The notes under the pieces are model-generated. The model was given only the letters and a program-made list of their open reading frames with translations. It searched no databases and was not told the DNA's origin. Source: Campylobacter concisus (GTDB lineage Bacteria; Campylobacterota; Campylobacteria; Campylobacterales; Campylobacteraceae). From it: a stretch of 64,000 nt of DNA. This document shows, one piece after another, positions 32,398 to 41,159 of the stretch (within the stretch, counting starts at the first letter, position 1; each line of letters begins with the position of its first letter). The position numbers were made by a program, and so were the translations under genes. Location: contig NZ_CP049263.1 of assembly GCF_003048615.2 (NCBI RefSeq), forward strand, positions 1,798,001-1,862,000, written 5' to 3'.

Positions 32398-33623
32398 GCC
32401 AGGCACCAAACCGCTTAAAACCATTTTTTGAAAATTTAGAATTTGAGCAAAATGACGGCAAGATGATACTAAATTTTGGCCCGCAGCACCCAAGCGCACA
32501 CGGACAGCTAAAGCTTGTGCTTGAGCTTGACGGAGAAAAGGTCGTGCGCGCTATGCCAGAGGTTGGCTTTATGCACCGAGGCGTTGAAAAGATGGCTGAA
32601 AATATGACCTATCAGGAATTTATCCCAGTAACTGACAGGGTGGATTACATAGCATCGAGTGCCAATAACTACGCATTTTGCGCGGCCGTGGAGAAGCTTT
32701 GCGCCATAGAAGTGCCTCGCCGTGCGCAGATCATTAGAGTGATGCTTTTGGAGCTAAACCGTATCAGCTCGCACCTTTTATTTTTAGCCACGCACGCCCT
32801 TGACGTGGGGGCTATGAGTGTCTTTTTATATGCATTTAGAGAGCGCGAATACGTCCTTGATCTCATAGAAAAATACTGTGGCGCAAGGCTAACTCATAGC
32901 TCGATAAAGATCGGTGGCGTGCCGCTTGATCTACCTGATGGCTGGTGCGAGGAGCTGCTTAAATTTTGCGAGAAATTTCCAAGCGACATCACTCTTTACG
33001 AAGATCTGCTAAGTGAAAATAGAATTTGGCAAGCAAGGCTTGTTGATGTGGGCGTAGTTAGCAAAGAGTTAGCCCTTAGTAGCGGCTGCTCTGGCGTCAT
33101 GCTAAGAGCAAGTGGCATCGTGCGCGACATCAGAAAAGAAGAGCCATATCTCATCTACGACGAGCTAGAATTTGACGTGCCTTACGCCACCAAGGGCGAC
33201 TGCTACGCGAGATATCTGCTTTATATGAAAGAGATGCGCGAGTGCGTGAAAATTTTAAAGCAGTGCGTTAGCAAGTATCAGACAAGTAGCCCCGCCATCA
33301 TCTCCGACGCGCCAGAGTATGTGAGCGCTTCAAAAGAGCAGATAATGAGCCAAAACTACTCATTAATGCAGCATTTTGTGCTGATAACTCAGGGGCTAAA
33401 GCCACCAAAGGGCGAAATTTACTTTGCTAGTGAGTCGCCAAAGGGCGAGCTTGGAATTTATATAAACTCAGACGGTAGCGCAAGCCCATATCGCCTAAAA
33501 ATTCGCACACCAAGCTTTTGGCACTGCGCAATTTATGAAGATATGCTAGTTGGGCAGTATGTGGCAGATGTGGCTGCGATAATTGGCAGCACAAATATCA
33601 TCTTAGGCGAGGTTGATAGATGA
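32394..33623 (+). CDS. nuoD: Complex I subunit NuoD
   Basis: A 409-residue 49-kDa-type subunit starting at TTG, overlapping the nuoC stop (TTGA), with AAAGGAAAG upstream. Key segments are FGPQHPSAHGQLKLVLELDG (quinone-site His/Tyr region), VGFMHRGVEKMAE, DRVDYIASSANNYAF and the C-terminal IIGSTNIILGEVDR. It forms the quinone pocket with NuoB. No truncation was seen. The TTG start may lower translation, but coupling to nuoC compensates. Confidence 0.95.
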   Translation: MSQAPNRLKPFFENLEFEQNDGKMILNFGPQHPSAHGQLKLVLELDGEKVVRAMPEVGFMHRGVEKMAENMTYQEFIPVTDRVDYIASSANNYAFCAAVEKLCAIEVPRRAQIIRVMLLELNRISSHLLFLATHALDVGAMSVFLYAFREREYVLDLIEKYCGARLTHSSIKIGGVPLDLPDGWCEELLKFCEKFPSDITLYEDLLSENRIWQARLVDVGVVSKELALSSGCSGVMLRASGIVRDIRKEEPYLIYDELEFDVPYATKGDCYARYLLYMKEMRECVKILKQCVSKYQTSSPAIISDAPEYVSASKEQIMSQNYSLMQHFVLITQGLKPPKGEIYFASESPKGELGIYINSDGSASPYRLKIRTPSFWHCAIYEDMLVGQYVADVAAIIGSTNIILGEVDR

Positions 33624-33850
33624 GAAGGGTCGATCTTAGGCATCTAAAGGGCGAGTTTTTAAGCGCTCTTGGACAGCAGATAAAGGCTAGCGAGCCAGAC
33701 GAAGTTGTGATATTTTTGTTTGAGATAGGTGATTACAGCGGTGTAACAAAGGCCGTAAATTTGGCTTATAACCTAAACTGCGAGGTAATGAACTCGCTTA
33801 AATTTAACCAAGTTGATTGGGCATTAACGATAAAAAAGGGCAAGATATGA
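33620..33850 (+). CDS. Small Cj1575-like protein in the nuoE position
   Basis: A 76-residue protein, MRRVDLRHLKGEFLSALGQQ at the start. It has none of the NuoE cysteines and no thioredoxin-like [2Fe-2S] motif. In epsilonproteobacteria a small protein of this type (Cj1575 in C. jejuni) stands where nuoE is expected. It is thought to help complex I accept electrons from reduced flavodoxin instead of NADH. It overlaps nuoD by 4 bp and the next gene by 4 bp. Confidence 0.85.
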   Translation: MRRVDLRHLKGEFLSALGQQIKASEPDEVVIFLFEIGDYSGVTKAVNLAYNLNCEVMNSLKFNQVDWALTIKKGKI

Positions 33851-34557
33851 AATTTAATGATCTAGTAGCAGGCAAGAGCCTAAGTATCGCAAATTTACTA
33901 AGTTTGAGCGACAAAAATTTAGCAAAAAAGATAAAAGAGCACGAGTTTAAATACATCTCATGCTTTGAAGATAATGAGCTTGGCAGTAAAAATTTGATCC
34001 GCTGCGAGATAGGATCGATAAGCTATGTCTTAGCGCTTCTTTGTAAGTATGCAAATTTGGTGCAAAATGAGTTTTTTGACGAGCTTGATGATGGGCTGAT
34101 AAGTGGTGAGTGCAACGTGGGCGAGGAGGAGTTTGAGGAGCTTGGCGAGTGGATAAAGGACGTTAAAAACGTGATCATAGATGACTCTTTTTTTACTCAT
34201 CCAGACAAAGATGCGATCTTTTGGCTGCTTGAAATTTTAGGCAAAAATGTCGTCTTAGCAGGCGGCGAAGTGAGAGAATTTACAGCAGGCGGCGAAGTTG
34301 GCGAGCTAAGAGAGCTTGACAATTTTGACGGAGCGGTCATCTATCTAAACAAAAACGCAAGTGACGAGATCGTGGGCGGCGTGCAGTTTGGTATCGTGGC
34401 AAAGGCAAAGGATGGCGAAATTTTAAATTTAAAAGCAAAAGACTTTAGCGTGAGGGCTAAATTTAGGCTTGATCCAGCGCTAAAAGGCACGGTCGCCGTG
34501 CTTGGCGCAAAAGAGTTTGATGGATATGTATTTAAACAAGTAGTAGTTAGCAAATGA
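33847..34557 (+). CDS. Cj1574-like protein in the nuoF position
   Basis: A 236-residue protein. Start at ATG 33847 (ATGA overlap) is preferred over one 10 codons upstream because AAAAAAGGGCAAGAT precedes it. No Rossmann NADH/FMN motif or NuoF Cys cluster is present, so it cannot be a dehydrogenase like NuoF. It corresponds in place to Cj1574, which replaces nuoF in epsilonproteobacteria and is thought to link complex I to flavodoxin. An internal 9-residue tandem duplication (AGGEVREFT/AGGEVGELR) is visible. It overlaps nuoG by 4 bp. Confidence 0.82.
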   Translation: MKFNDLVAGKSLSIANLLSLSDKNLAKKIKEHEFKYISCFEDNELGSKNLIRCEIGSISYVLALLCKYANLVQNEFFDELDDGLISGECNVGEEEFEELGEWIKDVKNVIIDDSFFTHPDKDAIFWLLEILGKNVVLAGGEVREFTAGGEVGELRELDNFDGAVIYLNKNASDEIVGGVQFGIVAKAKDGEILNLKAKDFSVRAKFRLDPALKGTVAVLGAKEFDGYVFKQVVVSK

Positions 34558-36854
34558 AAATCACCATAAACGATCAAATTTTAGAGGCAAACGAGGGCGA
34601 GAGCATCCTAAACATCGCAAGGGCAAATGGCATCTACATCCCTGCGCTTTGCTACCTTAGCGGCTGTTCGCCAACGCTTGCTTGCAGGCTTTGCATGGTC
34701 GAGGCAAACAGCAAAGTGGTCTATAGCTGCAACGCCAAAGCCAAAGAGGATATGCAAATTTACACAAATACGCCAGAGATCGCTGCTGAGCGAAATGCGA
34801 TCATGCAGACCTACTGCGTCAATCACCCCCTTCAATGCGGTGTTTGCGACAAAAGCGGCGAGTGCGAGCTACAAAATTTGACAACGCATTTACGCGTAAA
34901 TGATCAAAAATTTGCCATTACTGACACGCATAAACCGCACAAAAAATGGGGGCTCATAAACTACGACCCAGCCCTTTGCGTGGTCTGCGAGAGGTGCGTG
35001 ACGGTTTGCAAAGATAAGATCGGCGAAAGCGCGCTAAAAACGGTGCCAAGGGGCGTTGAAGTGCCAAAAGAGCTAAAAGAGAGCATGCCAAAAGATGCCT
35101 ACGCCGTCTTTAGCAAGATGCAAAAGAGCTTAATTGCCCCAAGCGTTGGCGAAAGCTTGGACTGCTCATTTTGTGGCGAGTGCATCAGCGTCTGCCCTGT
35201 TGGTGCGCTTGTAAGCTCAAATTTTCAGTATAGCTCAAACATCTGGGAGCTAAGCCGTGTCCCAGCGGCAAATCCGCACCAAAGCGACTGCGAGCTCATT
35301 TTTTATGACGTAAAAGAGAAAAGCACTAGCGATAGAAGCAAGCAAATTTACCGCGTTAGCAACGACTTTCACTTTGGCGAGATCAGCGGTGCGGCAAGGT
35401 TTGCCTACGACTTTCACAACGAAAATGCCCGCAAAAATGAGACGAAATTTAATGAGCTAGTCTTAAATTTTAAAAACGGCAACATAAAAAATATAAAATT
35501 TAATAGCTTCATAACAAACGAAGAGGCGCTTATTTTGGAGCGCTTGAGAGAGAAATTTGATCTAAATTTACTAAACGATGAGGCTTTTAAATTTCAAAAT
35601 TTCTTAAATATTTTTAGCGAATTTAGCGGTCTTAGCTCATATAACGCAGACTATGAGAGCCTAAAAAATAGCGACTTTGTGATCACGGCTGGTAGCTTCT
35701 TGCGCCATGAGAGCCCAATTACAAGCTATAAGCTAAATAACGCCCTTAAGATGAATAAAGCTAGTGGAATTTACTTTCATCACATCGCTGATGAGGTGGT
35801 GAAGAAATTTTCAAAGAATTTTGCCTGTGTGAGCTATGAGGCTGGCAAATTGGAGCAAATTTTACTCTTTGTGCTTAAAAACTGGGGTGAGAATTTACCA
35901 GCAGCGCTTCAGGCTAGACTTGAAAAATTTGAAGAGAGCTTTGGCTTGGAGGTAGCTACTCTTAGCGAGGGTAAGGCTAAATTTACGCTCATTTTAGGTA
36001 GCGACTTTTACGTTCATGAAAATGCAAATTTACTTGCAGCCCTTGCTGGAGTGATCGCAAGAACTACACCGTTTCGTGTGATGCTGATACCACCTCGAAC
36101 TAACTCGCTTGGCGTAGCTAAAATTTGCACGCTTTCACGCGAGAAAAAGCCCAGCAAGACGCTAGGATACAACGAAATGGGCGAGTTTAAATTTAGCATC
36201 TTTGAGGGCGATCTTGACGCTGGTGCACTAAATCAGCAAGAGGGCACATTTACAAGCATAAATAATGAAGTAGTGCCGACAAATGCGGCTTTAGCTCATA
36301 ACGGCTACTTCTTAAACGATATCGCAAATGCGCTTGGACTGGTGGCTAAAAATACGATTGATTACACAGCGAAGCTACCAAAAGAGAAGGGCTACAGGGG
36401 CGTTAAATTTGATGATTTAGAAAATTTTTACGCAAATGACGGCACAAGCCACAGAGGCTACAAGCTTGAAATTTCAAATTTCACGCCAAAAGAGGACATA
36501 GAGCCACTTTTTAAAGAGCAAAGTGAGCTAAATTTAAAAGAAGACGAAGCGCTTATAAGCCTTGCAAATCCTATAAATCTGCCATCATTTTTTGCAAACT
36601 ATGCTAGCCAGACAGCTAAACGCGCGAAACTTTACGCAAGTAGCGAGTTTATGGCTAAATTTGAAATTTCACAAAACGAAGCTGTCATTTTAGAAAAAAA
36701 TGGGCAAAAGCTTGCCATTTGCGTGGAGCTTGATAGCGAGCTAGGAGGCGTGGCGGCCTATCTTGGCGACTACGATGATAAGCTTGATGTAAGCGCCATT
36801 TTTGAGAGCAAGAGTTTTGCTAGCGTAAAAATAATAAAGGCAGAGAATGAGTGA
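34554..36854 (+). CDS. nuoG: Complex I subunit NuoG (iron-sulfur)
   Basis: A 766-residue subunit. Near the N-terminus lies a [2Fe-2S] ferredoxin domain (CYLSGC, CRLCMVEA, YSCNAKA; about 33-62), then a His-Cys3 cluster (HPLQCGVCDKSGECELQ, about 94-110), then two [4Fe-4S] motifs (CVVCERCVTVC, about 141-151; CSFCGECISVCP, about 203-214). The remaining ~550 residues form a molybdopterin-oxidoreductase-like body without visible cofactor ligands. NuoG carries electrons from the input module to NuoI. In this lineage the donor is probably flavodoxin. It overlaps nuoH by 8 bp. Confidence 0.94.
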   Translation: MKITINDQILEANEGESILNIARANGIYIPALCYLSGCSPTLACRLCMVEANSKVVYSCNAKAKEDMQIYTNTPEIAAERNAIMQTYCVNHPLQCGVCDKSGECELQNLTTHLRVNDQKFAITDTHKPHKKWGLINYDPALCVVCERCVTVCKDKIGESALKTVPRGVEVPKELKESMPKDAYAVFSKMQKSLIAPSVGESLDCSFCGECISVCPVGALVSSNFQYSSNIWELSRVPAANPHQSDCELIFYDVKEKSTSDRSKQIYRVSNDFHFGEISGAARFAYDFHNENARKNETKFNELVLNFKNGNIKNIKFNSFITNEEALILERLREKFDLNLLNDEAFKFQNFLNIFSEFSGLSSYNADYESLKNSDFVITAGSFLRHESPITSYKLNNALKMNKASGIYFHHIADEVVKKFSKNFACVSYEAGKLEQILLFVLKNWGENLPAALQARLEKFEESFGLEVATLSEGKAKFTLILGSDFYVHENANLLAALAGVIARTTPFRVMLIPPRTNSLGVAKICTLSREKKPSKTLGYNEMGEFKFSIFEGDLDAGALNQQEGTFTSINNEVVPTNAALAHNGYFLNDIANALGLVAKNTIDYTAKLPKEKGYRGVKFDDLENFYANDGTSHRGYKLEISNFTPKEDIEPLFKEQSELNLKEDEALISLANPINLPSFFANYASQTAKRAKLYASSEFMAKFEISQNEAVILEKNGQKLAICVELDSELGGVAAYLGDYDDKLDVSAIFESKSFASVKIIKAENE

Positions 36855-37842
36855 AATGCTATTTTTTGTTATAACAACTATTGTTAAAGCAGTCGTCATC
36901 TTGGCCGTCATGGCTAGCCTTGCAGGGCTTGCGACCTACGCCGAGAGAAAGGTGCTTGCCTATATGCAGCGCCGCGTGGGGCCTGATATGGTGGGACCTG
37001 CTGGCGTGCTTCAGATCGTGGCTGACATGATAAAGCTCTTTACAAAAGAGGATATCGTCCCAGCAAATGCAAATAAATTTATCTTTCTAATAGCCCCTCT
37101 AATCTCTGCTATCGCGGCATTTGCAGCGCTTGCGCCTGTGCCATTTTTGCCTGAGTTTGAGGTTTTTGGGCATACGATTAGACCGATACTTGCAGATATA
37201 AACGTAGGCGTTTTATATATCGCTGGCGTGGCAGCAGTTTGCGTCTTTTCGCCACTTGCAGCAGGTCTTGCAAGCTACAATAAATTTGCACTAATTAGCG
37301 CCGCTCGTGCGGTCGTGGCGCTTCTTAGCTTCGAAGTGGTCGCTGGCATGGCACTTTTAAGCGTTGTCATGGTGACTAGCTCGCTCTCGTTAGTTGATAT
37401 AAACAACTACCAAAAAGGCATCTTTAACTGGCTCATATTTAAGCAGCCCCTTGCCTTCGTGCTTTTCGTGATGGCAAGCTTTGTGGAGTGCAACAGAACG
37501 CCATTTTGCCTAACAGAAAACGAGACCGAGATCGTAGCAGGATATGGCACTGAGTATAGCGGCATGAGATGGGCGATGTTTTTTATCGGCGAATACACCA
37601 ACATGATCGCAGCAAGCATCATCATCACGCTCCTATTTTTGGGCGGTTTTAATGAGTTTTTATTTATCCCAGGTGCTTTGATGATCATTTTAAAATCAAG
37701 CCTAGTCTTTTTCTTTTTCCTTTGGACGAGGGCGTCGTGGCCGCATCTAAGGGTCGATCAGCTTAGCATGCTTTGCTGGAAAATTTTACTTCCGCTTGGC
37801 ATCTTAAATGTCGTAATCACCGGCTTTGCACTACTTATCTAA
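36847..37842 (+). CDS. nuoH: Complex I subunit NuoH
   Basis: A 331-residue inner-membrane subunit with about eight helices. Signatures are YAERKVLAYMQRRVGPDMVG (quinone channel loop, about 31-50), and the conserved loop FVECNRTPFCLTENETEIVAGYGTEYSGMRWA (given in parts: CNRTPFCLTENE, GYGTEYSGMRWA). It closes the quinone site and takes part in the first proton path. It ends 8 bp before nuoI and is in the same operon. Confidence 0.95.
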   Translation: MSEMLFFVITTIVKAVVILAVMASLAGLATYAERKVLAYMQRRVGPDMVGPAGVLQIVADMIKLFTKEDIVPANANKFIFLIAPLISAIAAFAALAPVPFLPEFEVFGHTIRPILADINVGVLYIAGVAAVCVFSPLAAGLASYNKFALISAARAVVALLSFEVVAGMALLSVVMVTSSLSLVDINNYQKGIFNWLIFKQPLAFVLFVMASFVECNRTPFCLTENETEIVAGYGTEYSGMRWAMFFIGEYTNMIAASIIITLLFLGGFNEFLFIPGALMIILKSSLVFFFFLWTRASWPHLRVDQLSMLCWKILLPLGILNVVITGFALLI

Positions 37843-37850
37843 GGCGTAAA

Positions 37851-38489
37851 ATGAGCGAGAAAAGATATATTTTGATAGACGAAAAGATAGAGCCAAAAGG
37901 GGCATTTGATAAATTTAAGCACTTCATCGCCGCTACTTTTAAGCTTGATCTTTTGGTGGGGCTAAAGATCACGCTAAAGCAGATGCTCTTTAGCAAGTTG
38001 CACACTCTAAAATACCCTATGCAAAAGATGGAGCTAAACGCCAGATATAGGGGGATTCATAGGCTTTTAAAATTTGTTGAAAGCGAAAATGAGCGCTGCA
38101 TAGGCTGTGGGCTATGCGAGAAAATTTGTGTTAGTAACTGCATCTCGATGAAAACTTCTCTTGGCGAGGATGGCCGCAAAAAGGTCGCAAGCTACACGAT
38201 AAATTTAAGTAGGTGCGTCTATTGCGGATTTTGCGCTGATGTCTGCCCTGAGCTTGCTATCGTCTGCGGGCAAGAGTACGAGGTCGCAAGTGAAAATAAA
38301 ATCCTCTTTGGCACAAAGGCTGAGTTTTTGACGGATAATAAATTTTTAAAAGATCAAGCTGAGTTTGAGGGCTATGGTGCACTACCTAAAAATGCTGATA
38401 GCCTAGTGAAAAAGACGCCAAATGCGCTTACAAATGAAGATAAGGCAGAAACGATGGATATAAATTTAAAAGGGTCAAGCGATGTATGA
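37851..38489 (+). CDS. nuoI: Complex I subunit NuoI (two [4Fe-4S])
   Basis: A 212-residue ferredoxin-like subunit. The start is the ATG at 37851 (MSEKRYILIDEK), after TAAGGCGTAAA; a longer frame running into nuoH has no ribosome site. The two cluster motifs are CIGCGLCEKICVSNC (about 81-95) and CVYCGFCADVCPE (about 120-132). It transfers electrons between NuoG and NuoB. The C-terminal ~45 residues are a charged extension without family match. It overlaps nuoJ by 8 bp. Confidence 0.95.
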   Translation: MSEKRYILIDEKIEPKGAFDKFKHFIAATFKLDLLVGLKITLKQMLFSKLHTLKYPMQKMELNARYRGIHRLLKFVESENERCIGCGLCEKICVSNCISMKTSLGEDGRKKVASYTINLSRCVYCGFCADVCPELAIVCGQEYEVASENKILFGTKAEFLTDNKFLKDQAEFEGYGALPKNADSLVKKTPNALTNEDKAETMDINLKGSSDV

Positions 38490-39018
38490 GAGCTTTGCAT
38501 TTTATCTTTTTAGCGCCCTTATATTAGTTAGTTTTTCTTTTAGCGTGCTTTGCAAAAACGCCCTAAATGCGGTCTCTGCGCTAGCTGCTGGCATGGTTTT
38601 TATATCAGCTATATTTTTCTTGCTTGGGGCTGAGTTTTTAGGAGTGGTGCAAATCGTCGTCTATACAGGCGCAGTGGTCGTTTTATACGCATTTGCGATG
38701 ATGTTTTTTGACACCAGCAAGGAGTGCGAGCCAAAAAGTGGCAAAAAAGCAAAGGTCATCATCTATCTTCTAAGCAGCTTCATAGCGCTTCTTTTGATAT
38801 TTATCTTTTTAGCGCCGATCTATAGTGCTAAGCAAGAGGTGGTAAATTCTACTCTCGCTAATCTTGGCAACATCGAAGCGGTTGGAATTTTACTCTTTAG
38901 CAAGTATCTGCTTGCCTTTGAGATGTGCGCTATCATGCTACTTGTGGCGATGGTGGCTGGCATTATCTTGATACACAAAGACCTAGACGCGCAAAGCAAA
39001 TTTGAGGAGATGCTATGA
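38482..39018 (+). CDS. nuoJ: Complex I subunit NuoJ
   Basis: A 178-residue five-helix membrane subunit. The family segment VVQIVVYTGAVVVLYAFAMMFFD (VVQIVVYTGAVVVLYAFAMM in its first 20 residues; about 53-75) is intact. Helix flanks match NuoJ length. It is part of the membrane arm linking NuoH to the antiporter-like subunits. It overlaps nuoK by 4 bp. Confidence 0.94.
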   Translation: MYESFAFYLFSALILVSFSFSVLCKNALNAVSALAAGMVFISAIFFLLGAEFLGVVQIVVYTGAVVVLYAFAMMFFDTSKECEPKSGKKAKVIIYLLSSFIALLLIFIFLAPIYSAKQEVVNSTLANLGNIEAVGILLFSKYLLAFEMCAIMLLVAMVAGIILIHKDLDAQSKFEEML

Positions 39019-39317
39019 TAGGCCTTACTCATTACCTCATCCTAGCAAGCCTAGTCTTTGTCATAGGGCTAGTTGGCATAATGAGAAGAAGAAATTTGAT
39101 AATGCTATTTTTCTCAAGCGAAATTTTACTAAACTCAGCAAATATCGCGCTTGCAGCCATATCAAAATACTACTTTGACCTAACTGGGCAGATAATAGCA
39201 TTTTTTATAGTAGCCATCGCCGCTAGCGAGGTTGCCGTGGGACTAGGTCTGCTCGTGCTTTGGTATAAAAAGACTGGCAGCATCAGTTTAGATTCGATGA
39301 CAAATATGAAAGGCTAA
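39015..39317 (+). CDS. nuoK: Complex I subunit NuoK
   Basis: A 100-residue three-helix subunit, the standard length. IGLVGIMRRRNLIMLFFSSE and FFIVAIAASEVAVGLGLLV carry the two conserved membrane glutamates used in proton transfer (in FSSEILLN and AASEVAVG). It follows nuoJ with a 4-bp overlap; nuoL starts 3 bp after it. Confidence 0.95.
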   Translation: MIGLTHYLILASLVFVIGLVGIMRRRNLIMLFFSSEILLNSANIALAAISKYYFDLTGQIIAFFIVAIAASEVAVGLGLLVLWYKKTGSISLDSMTNMKG

Positions 39318-39320
39318 GAG

Positions 39321-41159
39321 ATGATTTTATTTTGTATTTCGCTATTTTTCCCGCTTCTTAGCTTCATCATAGCTGGCATCTTTTCACATAGCAGCAAGAA
39401 TTTATTTATCGGTCTTTTTTGCTCGCTTCTCATGATCGTTAGCGCCACAGCTTCACTCATGCTAACGGCTAGTCTTAGCGTAGATGAGCCACTAAATTTA
39501 ACCCTAAAAGAGTTTATAAGCTTAGGCTCGCTTGATCTTAGCTTTAGCTTCTACCTTGACGCGATCAGCCTTGTGATGCTTAGCACCGTGGGCGTGGTCG
39601 CTAGCATCGTACATATCTACTCCATTGGCTACATGAGAGATGACGCGAGTTTTAACCGCTTTTTTAGCTACCTTGGGCTCTTTGTCTTTTGCATGAACGT
39701 CCTTGTATCAAGCGATAACTTCATAGGGCTATTTATCGGCTGGGAGGGCGTTGGGCTTTGCTCTTGGCTGCTCATTGGCTTTTGGTATAAAAGGCCTAGC
39801 GCAAACATCGCTGCAAACGAGGCTTTCGTGATGAACAGAGTGGCTGACCTTGCCATGCTTGTTGGCATCTTTTATATATTTTATAGCTTTGGCTCGCTTA
39901 AATTTAGCGAGGTTTTTAGCGCTAGAAGCGACCTTTCAGGGCTAAATTTAGGCATCATCGCCACACTTCTTTTCATAGGCGCCATGGGCAAAAGCGCGCA
40001 GTTTCCATTTCACACTTGGCTTGCAAACGCCATGGAGGGCCCAACGCCAGTTTCAGCCCTCATCCACGCTGCGACCATGGTAACAGCTGGCGTCTATCTA
40101 GTCATACGCGCAAATTTCATCTTTGCAAACGTGCCCGAAGTCTCGCACTTTATCGCCTGCCTTGGTGCATTTGTGGCGATATTTGCCGCAAGCATCGCGC
40201 TAGTGCATAACGACCTTAAAAAGATAGTCGCTTACTCGACGCTTTCACAGCTTGGATATATGTTTGTAGCTGCTGGACTTGGGGCGTATAAGATCGCACT
40301 TTTTCACCTTGTCACGCACGCATTTTTCAAGTCACTTCTCTTTTTATGCGCTGGCAACGTTATGCACGCGATGAATGATGAGCTAAATATCAAAAAAATG
40401 GGCGGACTTTATAAATTTATGAAGCCAACCGCGTTACTTTCTATCATCGCAAGCTGCGCATTGGCTGGTTTTTATCCATTTGCTGGTTTTTTTTCAAAAG
40501 ATAAAATTTTAGAGGTCGCCTTTAGCGAAGATCAAATTTTGTGGCTCGTCTTGCTCTTTGGCGCGGTGCTTACGGCATTTTATAGCTTTAGACTTGTCAT
40601 GCTAGTCTTTTTTGCAAGGCCAAAGAGTGAGGAGCACGCACATGAAGCCAAAAACTACATGCTTGTTGGTATGAGTGTGCTTGGTGTTCTCTCAGTCATC
40701 AGCGGCTTTTTCTGGAGTAACTTTAGCGAGTTTTTGGGTGCTAGCCTTGGGGATTTTAAGCTAAATTTATCTCACAGCAGTGAAATTTTCTTACTCGTTT
40801 TAACGCTTACTTTAGTGCTTGCAAGCGCTGGCTTTGCTGTGTTTGCTTATAAAAAAGAAATTTTTAAAGAGAGCATTTGCGAAAGTAAAATTTACAAAAT
40901 TTTGCAAAATGCCTACTTTATACCAAAATTTTATGAGAAATTTTTTATAAATGGCTACGCTTTAATCTCTAAAATTTGTAAGAAATTTGATGAGATGATA
41001 GTTGATAGAAGTGTTGATTTTGTCGCACTTTTGGTTACTAAATTTGCATATCTTGCAAACAAAATACAAAGTGGCGATCTAAGCGTCATGCTTAGGTTTA
41101 TGGTCGCAGGATTTGCCTTGCTTTTAAGCTTTATATTTTTATTAAACGGAGCCAAATAA
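39321..41159 (+). CDS. nuoL: Complex I subunit NuoL (proton pump)
   Basis: A 612-residue antiporter-like subunit at the distal end of the membrane arm. Hallmarks: FIGWEGVGLCSWLLIGFWY (about 138-156, with the key Glu), GAMGKSAQFPFHTWLANAME (about 221-240, with the key Lys) and HDLKKIVAYSTLSQLGYM-type sequence (NDLKKIVAYSTLSQLGYMF). A long C-terminal amphipathic stretch and a final membrane helix follow. It pumps protons during quinone reduction. The stop shares a base with the nuoM start. Confidence 0.95.
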   Translation: MILFCISLFFPLLSFIIAGIFSHSSKNLFIGLFCSLLMIVSATASLMLTASLSVDEPLNLTLKEFISLGSLDLSFSFYLDAISLVMLSTVGVVASIVHIYSIGYMRDDASFNRFFSYLGLFVFCMNVLVSSDNFIGLFIGWEGVGLCSWLLIGFWYKRPSANIAANEAFVMNRVADLAMLVGIFYIFYSFGSLKFSEVFSARSDLSGLNLGIIATLLFIGAMGKSAQFPFHTWLANAMEGPTPVSALIHAATMVTAGVYLVIRANFIFANVPEVSHFIACLGAFVAIFAASIALVHNDLKKIVAYSTLSQLGYMFVAAGLGAYKIALFHLVTHAFFKSLLFLCAGNVMHAMNDELNIKKMGGLYKFMKPTALLSIIASCALAGFYPFAGFFSKDKILEVAFSEDQILWLVLLFGAVLTAFYSFRLVMLVFFARPKSEEHAHEAKNYMLVGMSVLGVLSVISGFFWSNFSEFLGASLGDFKLNLSHSSEIFLLVLTLTLVLASAGFAVFAYKKEIFKESICESKIYKILQNAYFIPKFYEKFFINGYALISKICKKFDEMIVDRSVDFVALLVTKFAYLANKIQSGDLSVMLRFMVAGFALLLSFIFLLNGAK

